From positions 1-35,335 of the forward strand of contig JADEXJ010000057.1 in NCBI GenBank assembly GCA_015207195.1: a stretch of DNA of 35,335 nt, in the 5' to 3' direction. Below are positions 7,595 to 14,162 of this stretch, one piece after another. Position 1 is the stretch's first letter, and each line of letters begins with the position of its first letter. Below the pieces are notes generated by a model. It made no database searches, was not told the origin of the DNA, and saw only the letters and a list, made by a program, of their open reading frames with translations. The DNA comes from Pleurocapsales cyanobacterium LEGE 10410. Lineage in GTDB: Bacteria; Cyanobacteriota; Cyanobacteriia; Cyanobacteriales; Xenococcaceae. A program made the translations under genes and the position numbers.

Positions 7595-8614
7595 ATGCAG
7601 TGGAAAAATTTGAACAACAGTCCGTTAGTCCGTTATTTGCTACTGTTTACACTCGGTTGGGTACTAGTCCAAGTACTAGCATACTTTGAAGCTGTATTAA
7701 TAATCTTTGTTTTCGCTGCGATTTTGGCATTTTTGCTCAACTATCCCGTCATTTGGGCATCTCGCTTCATGCCACGTACTATGGCAGTTATCCTCGTATT
7801 TTTGCTAGCACTGCTAATCTTAGGCACTTTTTCGGTAACAGTTGGATTGACTATTGTTTCTCAAATACAGGAACTGCTCGAACAAGCACCACTACTTTTA
7901 GATAGTGCGATTGCATTTTTGCAAGATTTACCTTTTGTGCAGAGTAAAAACTTTACTATCGATCCTAATACTTTTGAGACACAGTTACGCGAACAGGCTC
8001 TCAACCTAATCGGGACGGGACTTACGACGATTCAAAACTTGCTATTGAGTCTGCTCGATCTAATTGTGATAATTGTGGTGGCATTCTTTATGCTGCTGGA
8101 TGGAAAACCTTTGTGGAACTTTGCTCTTCGCCTCTTTCCGACTCATCAGCGATCGCACCTGACAGCTAGTATTACTAAAAACTTTTTAGGCTTTTTTTGG
8201 GGTAGATTGCTATTATCAATTTTCTTTGGGATGTCTACATTTTTAGTATTTATCTTACTAGGTGTTTCCTATGCTTTAGCGTTAGCAACGATCGCAGGTG
8301 TCTTCGATTTAATTCCTGGTATTGGTGCGACTTTGGGCATTGGTTTAATTTGTCTAATTATCTTACCTCAAGGAATTTTTCTCAGTCTCAAAGTATTAGT
8401 CGGCTGCATTTTGCTTCAGCAAGTTGAAGAGAATTTACTGATGCCCAGAATTATGCAGGATTCGATTAATCTAAATCCAGTTTTAATGTTTCTAGCATTA
8501 CTAATAGGTGCTAGAGTCGCTGGATTAGTCGGTGTGTTTCTATCAATTCCGATTGCAGGAGTATTAATTAGTCTTTTGGATGTTGAGGAAATGCAGGATG
8601 AAAACGTTAAGTGA
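7595..8614 (+). CDS. AI-2E family (PerM/UPF0118) membrane protein
   Basis: 339 residues, mostly membrane. Hydrophobic segments appear at about 13-45, 60-85, 140-165, 195-225, 228-262, 263-285 and 295-325, the seven- to eight-helix pattern of the AI-2E family transporters. Family blocks include LLNYPV near 45, FAFF-like VVAFFMLLDG near 160, the FDLIPGIGATLG motif near 240, and LQQVEENLLMPRIM near 270. Despite the family name, most members have no shown autoinducer transport; some act in sodium/proton exchange or small-molecule export. The length is at the usual ~340. No ribosome binding site stands out. It is the last plus-strand gene before the minus-strand phosphoglycerate mutase. Confidence 0.88.
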   Translation: MQWKNLNNSPLVRYLLLFTLGWVLVQVLAYFEAVLIIFVFAAILAFLLNYPVIWASRFMPRTMAVILVFLLALLILGTFSVTVGLTIVSQIQELLEQAPLLLDSAIAFLQDLPFVQSKNFTIDPNTFETQLREQALNLIGTGLTTIQNLLLSLLDLIVIIVVAFFMLLDGKPLWNFALRLFPTHQRSHLTASITKNFLGFFWGRLLLSIFFGMSTFLVFILLGVSYALALATIAGVFDLIPGIGATLGIGLICLIILPQGIFLSLKVLVGCILLQQVEENLLMPRIMQDSINLNPVLMFLALLIGARVAGLVGVFLSIPIAGVLISLLDVEEMQDENVK

Positions 8615-8636
8615 AGACGAAGAGGCACTGAAAAAC

Positions 8637-8654
8637 CGACTCTTCTGAAAGAGC
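8637..8654 (-). terminator. Weak terminator for the apgM transcript
   Basis: On the minus strand CTCTT-TCAG-AAGAG is followed by TCGGTTTTT. The stem is short, but its place just past the apgM/Rof-fragment unit and the T-run fit an intrinsic terminator. Confidence 0.3.
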
Positions 8655-8689
8655 AAAAGTAAATACAGTCAGGCTCATCCACCATTAAT

Positions 8690-8824
8690 CTAAGCCTCCG
8701 CCGTCTCAAAACTCTTAATTTTATCAAGGCGAATGATTGTATCGTCATTAAGTTTGCACCATTCCGCCTCATCATCAGAATAGACATCTACTATTTTTCC
8801 TCGCGCTTCTAATAGTTCTTGATA
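8690..8824 (-). pseudogene. Rof-like (Rho-binding antiterminator) 3' fragment
   Basis: Directly after the apgM stop and in the same frame, the minus strand reads QELLEARGKIVDVY, SDDEAEWCKLNDDT, then IIRLDKIKSF and a TAG at 8690-8692. The G(K)IVDVY...E(W/Y)..L..G..IRLDKI(K/T)SF pattern is the C-terminal half of Rof-type proteins, small Sm-like proteins that inhibit Rho; cyanobacteria carry uncharacterised relatives. The N-terminal half (normally a C-FYD-LE motif) is missing and there is no start codon between the apgM stop and the conserved part. This fits a truncated gene fused behind apgM, or a piece made only by readthrough. No other copy of the missing half was seen in the window. Confidence 0.5.
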
Positions 8825-10051
8825 TTAAGCTCCAAACTTTTGTAATCTACCTGCATTGGCGAGGGCTAACCCCATTAAATGAACGCCAGGACGAGTACCT
8901 AAAGAACCTTGCATACAGGCATACTCATCGAAACTAGAGACAGAATCGATTTTGGCGGTAGCAGCAGCCAGCATTACAGGAACGGGATGCCAGCTATGTC
9001 TGCCCATAACTGCTGGTGTAGAATGATCGGCAGTTACTACTAAAACATCTGGTTTGAGGGCGGTTACTTGAGGCATCAAGCGATCGACTGATTCAATTAG
9101 TTGCACCTTATGGTCAAAATCTGCATCTTCACCATAGCTATCGGTTTTTTTAACGTGTAAAAAATAAAAATTGTAGTCGTCGCCGTAGCAGTTTGAAAGA
9201 GCCTGGAATCGCTTTTCCATACCACCTGGATGGGGTAAAACATCCATGCCTAACAAACGACTGACTCCACGATACATCGGATAATCAGCAATACATACAC
9301 CTTTTAACTTAAAGCGAGCGCGCAAGCTGGGTAAAGAATGATACTTCTCAAATCCTCTTAATAAAACCATATTAGCTGGCAATTCGTCTATTAGTATGTC
9401 TTTGACCTGTTCGATAAACGAATTGACTAGCCTTGCTGTTTTAGCTGAAGCTTTTGAGTTAGCCTGTAATTGCTGAGGTGGAATACCTGTACGTTGCGGA
9501 TCGGTATCGGGCAAATCTCCTCCTAAACTCTCCCCGCGCAATACCAATACTGCTCGATGCTCGCTAACGGTTTTAAAGAAAAACTCCCCGCCAAAATCCA
9601 GATGAACCTTATCGCGAATTTTCTGACACAGACGCTGATTTAGCTTCGTAGCAATTCTTCCCGCACGGCGATCGCTTATTTTTCCCTCGCCATCTATGGT
9701 AGCAAAGTTAGCACGAGCAGCGATGTCCCCTTCTTGAAGATCGAAATCAATTCCCAACGAAGAAAGAACGCCCCTACCCAAACGGTATTTAAGCGGATGA
9801 TAGCCAAATAACGTTAAGTGTCCAGGTCCGCTTCCAGGAGTAACGCCAGGAGCAACAACTTCTAGTAAACCACAGCTCGACCTTTTAGCTAATTTATCTA
9901 AGTTAGGAGTTTTAGCTACCTGTAACTCAGTACCACCTCGTTCTTTATCGGGTAAGCCACCCACACCGTCAAGAACCACGTAAACAATTTTGCCCCCTCT
10001 AGGTATCGCTAGGCTCGACCACAGTTCGGCGATCTCGACAGGTATATTCAT
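8825..10051 (-). CDS. apgM: ApgM-type phosphoglycerate mutase
   Basis: A 408-residue cofactor-independent phosphoglycerate mutase of the archaeal (ApgM) subfamily, an alkaline-phosphatase-fold metalloenzyme that interconverts 3- and 2-phosphoglycerate in glycolysis. Evidence: the metal-binding YVVLDGVGG near residue 25; the nucleophile Ser in TPGSGPGHL near 73, followed by FGYHPL and the GRGVLSSLG block; ARANFAT; SDRRAGRI; TADHSTP with two metal ligands near 345; and the final RHSWHPVPVML. Length is normal. The start at 10051 has no strong ribosome binding site, but the N-terminal region aligns well with family proteins. It is followed by a Rof-like fragment, and the integrase of the presumed mobile element lies 202 bases upstream. 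Confidence 0.92.
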   Translation of the reverse strand: MNIPVEIAELWSSLAIPRGGKIVYVVLDGVGGLPDKERGGTELQVAKTPNLDKLAKRSSCGLLEVVAPGVTPGSGPGHLTLFGYHPLKYRLGRGVLSSLGIDFDLQEGDIAARANFATIDGEGKISDRRAGRIATKLNQRLCQKIRDKVHLDFGGEFFFKTVSEHRAVLVLRGESLGGDLPDTDPQRTGIPPQQLQANSKASAKTARLVNSFIEQVKDILIDELPANMVLLRGFEKYHSLPSLRARFKLKGVCIADYPMYRGVSRLLGMDVLPHPGGMEKRFQALSNCYGDDYNFYFLHVKKTDSYGEDADFDHKVQLIESVDRLMPQVTALKPDVLVVTADHSTPAVMGRHSWHPVPVMLAAATAKIDSVSSFDEYACMQGSLGTRPGVHLMGLALANAGRLQKFGA

Positions 10052-10253
10052 CTATTATTGCTCAACGATCTACCTTTACTTGATAGCTGAAGCTTTTAAA
10101 CAATTACATCTATCGTCAGCATTATTATCTTTCAAATATGTTAATTTCTTAAATGCGATCGCCTTTTATAATCTACTAGTTCACGCTCCACAATCAAAAT
10201 GTTTTTGAAGAAGAAATTCTTTCGCAACTCATAATTAGGTTTTGAACTAAAGA

Positions 10254-11333
10254 TTATTGTGAAAAATCAATCTCAATTTTTGAGGCAGGATTATTCTCCC
10301 GATCTTTGAGAATATGTGTATATATAGCAGTGGTTTTGGGATCGGCGTGTCCCAGGAAATCCTGAACCTCACGCAAGGAAGATCCATTCTGGAGACTCAA
10401 CGTACCTGCGGTGTGACGTAGACTATGAGGGGAAAGACTTCGATCTAAGTCGCTATGTTTTAGGCCGCACTCAGACAAATAACTATCGACTATATAACCA
10501 ATCCCTCTCCTAGATAGTCTTTGACCGTAACGACGATTTGATAAAGAAATGAACAAAGGAGAAGCAGGATTTACTTTTTCTCCACTTTTTACACGAGCTT
10601 GTCGATACCGAGCTATTTCTTCTCTCAAATCTGGTCTTAAAACGACAGTTCGGATGCTGTTTTTACCATCTAGCTTAAGATAATACTGTCCGTATGACTC
10701 GCTAATATCACCTATGTTCGCTCGATACATCTCGATGCTACGACAACCTTGTAGTGCCATACAGCCGAGTAAAGTGCGATCGCGCAAGACCTGTACTTGT
10801 TTGGTTTTATCTCCTCGAATCTTTAAGGTAAGGGCAACGCTATCAAATACCTGCTGTAACTCCTCCAAACTTAAATAATTAATCGTACTACTAACTTCTC
10901 GCTTCTCCCTCGGTGCTTTCACCCCAACAACAGGATTTTCCTTGACCAGTTTCTCTGCCAAACAAGCCGTATAAAAATGCTTGATAGCCAGTAAAGACAA
11001 ACGAATCGTCGGGGATGTTTTTCCACCATCAACCATGTATTTGCGGTATTCTTTAATATTTTTCTGAGTAATCAACGCAGGATATAGTTCTCGCTCCCTG
11101 CACCAGCTAAGAAACTGTTGAACCCGATTGCGATAGGTTTTAACTGTATCGTTACTCGCGTGACCATTAGCGATAGTTAGGTTAAGATATTTCTCAAAGC
11201 AGTCCCACATCGCCTTAACCGTAGGTAAAGTAGAAACACTAGCGAGCGAGCGAGCGCTTTTATTAAATCTATTAATTTTATCCAGCCGTCGAATAGCCAT
11301 TCCTTTACCCCTTAACCTTGACCCCTTACCCAA
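10254..11333 (-). CDS. Tyrosine recombinase (integrase)
   Basis: A 359-residue XerC/XerD-like site-specific recombinase. Residues about 36-130 form the N-terminal SAM-like DNA-binding domain; 150-350 form the catalytic domain. The active-site set is complete: Arg198 (GCRSIEM), Lys224 (LDGKNS), His303 and Arg306 (HSLRH), His329 (LGHAD) and the nucleophile Tyr338 (TTAIYTH). It lies at the edge of the block of plasmid-like genes and next to host apgM, so it likely integrates and excises the element. No tRNA gene is near; an attachment site may sit in the 202 bases between it and apgM. The first codons (MGKGSRLRGKG) are basic and atypical, so Met12 is an alternative start. A host Xer role is less likely given the context. 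Confidence 0.9.
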   Translation of the reverse strand: MGKGSRLRGKGMAIRRLDKINRFNKSARSLASVSTLPTVKAMWDCFEKYLNLTIANGHASNDTVKTYRNRVQQFLSWCRERELYPALITQKNIKEYRKYMVDGGKTSPTIRLSLLAIKHFYTACLAEKLVKENPVVGVKAPREKREVSSTINYLSLEELQQVFDSVALTLKIRGDKTKQVQVLRDRTLLGCMALQGCRSIEMYRANIGDISESYGQYYLKLDGKNSIRTVVLRPDLREEIARYRQARVKSGEKVNPASPLFISLSNRRYGQRLSRRGIGYIVDSYLSECGLKHSDLDRSLSPHSLRHTAGTLSLQNGSSLREVQDFLGHADPKTTAIYTHILKDRENNPASKIEIDFSQ

Positions 11334-11441
11334 ACCATACCAGTAAATTAGAACCCTACCAAAAGTTTACTACGAAGAATTACTGTTATCTGCACTAAAA
11401 GTTGTAAGATTAACTAGAAATAGGAGCAAGTACAGGAATGT

Positions 11442-12272
11442 TTGGTCTTGTATGTTTTATCACCACAAGAGTCGAAGTTAAGGGATAAATTAGAGCAGCA
11501 GGTACGTACTGGTTTTGTGCTGCGAGGTCAGGCATTGAGGAGCATTAAGCGATTGAAACTGTATCGCGATCGCTTCGATAATTTTGAATCTTATTGTGAT
11601 GAAGTCTTTGGCTTTACGATGCTTTATATTGAGCGTTGTATGATCGCAGCCGAGACTTACTATCAGATAGTAGAATATTTACAGACCCAGGGTCTAAACA
11701 AGATATTACCGAATAAACAGAAGCAGTTAAGACCGATTTTTCAGGCTCATCTGAATCCGATTGAGGCGGGTGAAGTTTGGGTGATGGCAGTAGGGATTGC
11801 GCAGGGCTATCGCCCAGATCGTCGTCTTGACGACTGGCAAAACAAAGTTTTGCGCGGTAAAGTGCCTTCTTACTCAATGGTCAAATTGGCAGTCAAGACT
11901 TATTTACATCAAAAATATCCCCCAAGCAATTCTTTTGAATCGGGTCAAATATGTCGTATCACATCGGGAATTAAGGGAAAGCTTTATTGTTGGTGCGTAA
12001 TATCGGAAGTAAGAAAAGATGAATGTGTGGTGGATACTTGGGACAGTCAATATGTCGTTTCAGTAGACGACTTATCGACTATGAGGTTGACCCACGACGA
12101 ATCAGAGCAAATGCTGGATTTAGGCGCAAGAATGACGGCTCTATCAGAAGTAGAAAACTTAGATGAAGCCGCCATGTGGGTATTACGAGGATTAGAAAAG
12201 CTGAATCGTTCTACTCTCAATTCAATTGAGGAGAGGCTACTACAGACTCTAGAAGATGAATATTTAGATTAA
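11442..12272 (+). CDS. Phage/plasmid protein with LYRD-FExYC motif
   Basis: A 276-residue protein I cannot assign to a named family. Residues about 27-62 read ALRSIKRLKLYRDRFDNFES followed by YCDEVFGFT and an AAETY helix. This arrangement (I..rkLYR...tFe.YC...(W/F)G) recurs in phage and plasmid regulatory or ParB-associated proteins and probably marks a DNA-binding helical domain. The C-terminal part has a small beta-rich stretch near 165-205 (GQICRITSGIKGKLYCWCVI) like a translation-SH3 or KOW fold, then an acidic helical tail. It starts with TTG at 11442 or at 11448; an ATG at 11438 is in another frame and opens only 16 codons. It is divergent from the integrase across 108 bases, suggesting shared regulation. 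It could act as a recombination directionality or partition factor. Confidence 0.6.
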   Translation: MVLYVLSPQESKLRDKLEQQVRTGFVLRGQALRSIKRLKLYRDRFDNFESYCDEVFGFTMLYIERCMIAAETYYQIVEYLQTQGLNKILPNKQKQLRPIFQAHLNPIEAGEVWVMAVGIAQGYRPDRRLDDWQNKVLRGKVPSYSMVKLAVKTYLHQKYPPSNSFESGQICRITSGIKGKLYCWCVISEVRKDECVVDTWDSQYVVSVDDLSTMRLTHDESEQMLDLGARMTALSEVENLDEAAMWVLRGLEKLNRSTLNSIEERLLQTLEDEYLD

Positions 12273-12333
12273 TTATTAAGATAATTAATTTGGATATTCT
12301 TGCCCGCAAATAGTAAAAGCTTTATCTAAAGGT

Positions 12334-12762
12334 TTAGCTGTAAGATATAGAATCTGCCAAAGCATTCATCAATGTCTCAAGCTGCGTTTTTGACATTAAA
12401 TCTCCTTTAATTGCCTCTACTACAAAATCGGTAGCTGAATTTAATGTATAGTTTTTTGACCGAACAGTCTTATTAACGAAATCGGGTTTTTGATTTGGCA
12501 TAAGTGATGCAGCTTGGAATAGACCCCAATTTTTAGACTGCTTTTGTATACCAAGACAAGCCCCACATAGTAATAGCTTAAACTGTTTTAATTCTTCTCT
12601 GTCAAATCTATTAGTTTGATAAATTATAGTTTTTATCTCAAGGGGCAGATGTTCGCTAATTGGTAATTTATCATTTTCGCTGTATCGCAATAATAGCCAT
12701 AGGTGGTCTATTGATTCTATATCTAAGCTGGCGATTAATTTGAAAATATTATCCCGAACCAT
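12334..12762 (-). CDS. Hypothetical protein, element gene
   Basis: 142 residues, not recognised. It is mostly helical, with no signal peptide or membrane segment. The N-terminal half has repeated Leu/Ile-rich helices (IFKLIASLDIESIDHLWLLL) and the C-terminal half ends in a helix with LETLMNALADS. One short Cys pair (LLCGACLG) lies near residue 66. It shares strand with the regulator gene just upstream (125-base gap) and could be in the same transcription unit. Base use resembles the neighbours. Confidence 0.5.
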   Translation of the reverse strand: MVRDNIFKLIASLDIESIDHLWLLLRYSENDKLPISEHLPLEIKTIIYQTNRFDREELKQFKLLLCGACLGIQKQSKNWGLFQAASLMPNQKPDFVNKTVRSKNYTLNSATDFVVEAIKGDLMSKTQLETLMNALADSISYS

Positions 12763-12887
12763 TGGTTATGACTGGCTTATTAGTGATTAGGTGGGCAGTG
12801 AGGATGATTTCTAGCATATAAAACCTATCTACTTCTCAATACAAAGCACGCCAGTATAGTTCGGATTATTGCTAAATGCCAAGGGTG

Positions 12888-13601
12888 CTAGCCAATCAAT
12901 TCTAATTCTTCTGGGGAGGTTTCAACCTGGGACTGCTTTTTTGGCTTTTTTTGTTCTATAGAGGCAATTCTGGGGCTAAAACCCTTCATTATTCCTGCCA
13001 CCTTTTCTGGATCTAGGTTTTTTCCAATCTGAAAAGACCTAGCACCTAAATCGAACCCACAATAAACTATTTTTTCAGCTATCTGATAGGCAACGCGATG
13101 TTTTTTTAAACTATCGAAAAAGTTTTTCCGATCGAGACAGGAAATTAAGATTGAAATTGCGGTTTTAGAATCTAAATCATCCACTATCAATTTTCGTAGG
13201 TCGATTTTATCAATTAGAGAAACAACTAACTGTCGCATTTGCGATTCTTGCTTGAGATTGGCGACTTCTTTAGGGTCAAGCTTTGGCGTAGCGTTATCGC
13301 TGCTGAAGGAAATTTTTGCTGCTTGTTCCAGAGAATAACCTGATAGGATTAGGCTGTAATAAAGTCTTGCGCCTGGTTTGGTCGCTTCAAATGCCGCCAA
13401 AATTCTTTCTATTAAGGCAAGAGAGGGCAAGTAGGATGGATTTTTGCCTATAGTATTACTGAGGTTGGTTCTAGTTGTTTCAGCTAACTCAGCTAGCTCT
13501 TCGTAAGTTAATCCTACGACTTTCCTTGTCTTGCTAAGAGCCTCTACATGAGTTGGGTATTGTTCCATAATCTTGCTGCTCATTATCGTTTTTTTTAACA
13601 A
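12888..13601 (-). CDS. Helix-turn-helix regulator of the element
   Basis: 237 residues from the TTG at 13601; ATG codons at 13583 (Met7) and 13568 (Met12) are likelier starts. Residues about 15-75 resemble an XRE-type helix-turn-helix: RKVVGLTYEELAELAETTRT, then a second helix NLSNTIGKNPSYLPSLALIE. The rest is helical with no recognised domain; the tail is Lys/Gln-rich (KKPKKQSQVE). A 20-bp palindrome at 13597-13616 covers the TTG and lies just upstream of the ATG starts. This would suit an autorepressor. It faces away from the primase gene across a palindrome-rich 558-base region, so control of replication genes is the natural guess. Confidence 0.6.
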   Translation of the reverse strand: MLKKTIMSSKIMEQYPTHVEALSKTRKVVGLTYEELAELAETTRTNLSNTIGKNPSYLPSLALIERILAAFEATKPGARLYYSLILSGYSLEQAAKISFSSDNATPKLDPKEVANLKQESQMRQLVVSLIDKIDLRKLIVDDLDSKTAISILISCLDRKNFFDSLKKHRVAYQIAEKIVYCGFDLGARSFQIGKNLDPEKVAGIMKGFSPRIASIEQKKPKKQSQVETSPEELELIG

Positions 13602-13632
13602 ATGTTACGATTTGTTTTGGCTGACAAGCCAA
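13597..13632. promoter_or_regulatory. Adjacent operator-like palindromes
   Basis: Two perfect inverted repeats touch each other: AACAAAT-N6-ATTTGTT (13597-13616) and TTGGCT-GACA-AGCCAA (13617-13632). They sit directly upstream of the ATG starts of the helix-turn-helix gene on the minus strand, the usual place for an autoregulatory operator. Confidence 0.45.
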
Positions 13633-14159
13633 TATTGTATTTATATAGTAGATTAGTTGGTAAGTTGATATTGATTATTTTTGTTAAGTTGTCATTTGGC
13701 AATATATATTTTGATATCAGAAATATTATAAGAGTGATGAATCACACCGCAGTTTAGGTAAAAACGAATGCCCTATGATACACCTCAATTCTATAACTGT
13801 ACCTATAAAAATCTTAAATAAGAAATTGGAGTTTGGCTAAAATCATCCTAATTTAGCTTGATAGACCCGGGAAGATGTTTGTAGTGATATCACCCGCTTT
13901 TAAAGTCATTGACCATTATTAAATTTTGAAAATATTGAGACGGCTCTCTTCAGATTAGACTCACCGAAGAGACCATCTATCTCAACTCCACCTTTAATGT
14001 CCATACTTGCAGGTATAGACAGAAGTGAAAAACGTATGTTGCCATACGTAGATTACAAATATCTGGTTGACCACCTGGATAATTTTGTATCTTTGATATA
14101 GATGATCGTAGCAGTTATAAGGCTAATCTGACAAGGGGCTGTCTCTCAAAAGAGAGATT
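13633..14159. promoter_or_regulatory. Palindrome-rich control or origin region
   Basis: No convincing gene is present in this gap between the regulator and the primase gene. Inverted repeats include GTGAT-GA-ATCAC (13734-13745), GTGATATCAC (13884-13893), ATAC-N6-GTAT around a TGCA core (14003-14016), ACGTATG-TTGC-CATACGT (14032-14049) and TCTCTC-AAAA-GAGAGA (14142-14157). An imperfect stem also joins TCTCTTC (13945-13951) to GAAGAGA (13966-13972). The first two share the same GTGAT half-site with different spacing. The density of palindromes beside a primase gene fits either operators or a replication origin; true iterons (spaced direct repeats) were not seen. Confidence 0.45.
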
Positions 14160-14162
14160 ATG
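14132..14162 (+). promoter_or_regulatory. Hairpin between ribosome binding site and primase start
   Basis: AAGGGG, the only strong Shine-Dalgarno match, lies at 14133-14138, about 21 bases before the ATG, too far in linear sequence. Between them is the perfect hairpin TCTCTC-AAAA-GAGAGA (14142-14157). Folding it would bring AAGGGG to normal distance from the ATG. Alternatively the purine arm GAGAGA is the binding site and the hairpin hides it. Either way translation of the primase could depend on this fold. Confidence 0.4.

Noticed and set aside
8416-8787. Minus-strand open frame of 123 codons opposite the permease 3' end
   Set aside because: Composition is Arg/Ser-rich and shadow-like; the same region codes for the permease on the plus strand and for the Rof-like fragment in another minus frame.
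9990-10208. Plus-strand open frame of 72 codons across the apgM start
   Set aside because: It overlaps the antisense of apgM, has no ribosome binding site and no family resemblance.
10052-10253. Search for a tRNA gene or attachment core between apgM and the integrase
   Set aside because: No cloverleaf-like arrangement or obvious repeat was found by eye; the right end of the element is outside the window, so no att pair can be compared.
13913-14101. Open stretch of ~62 codons upstream of the primase, with an inner ATG at 13997
   Set aside because: No ribosome binding site, no recognisable motif, and it runs through several palindromes; more likely regulatory DNA.
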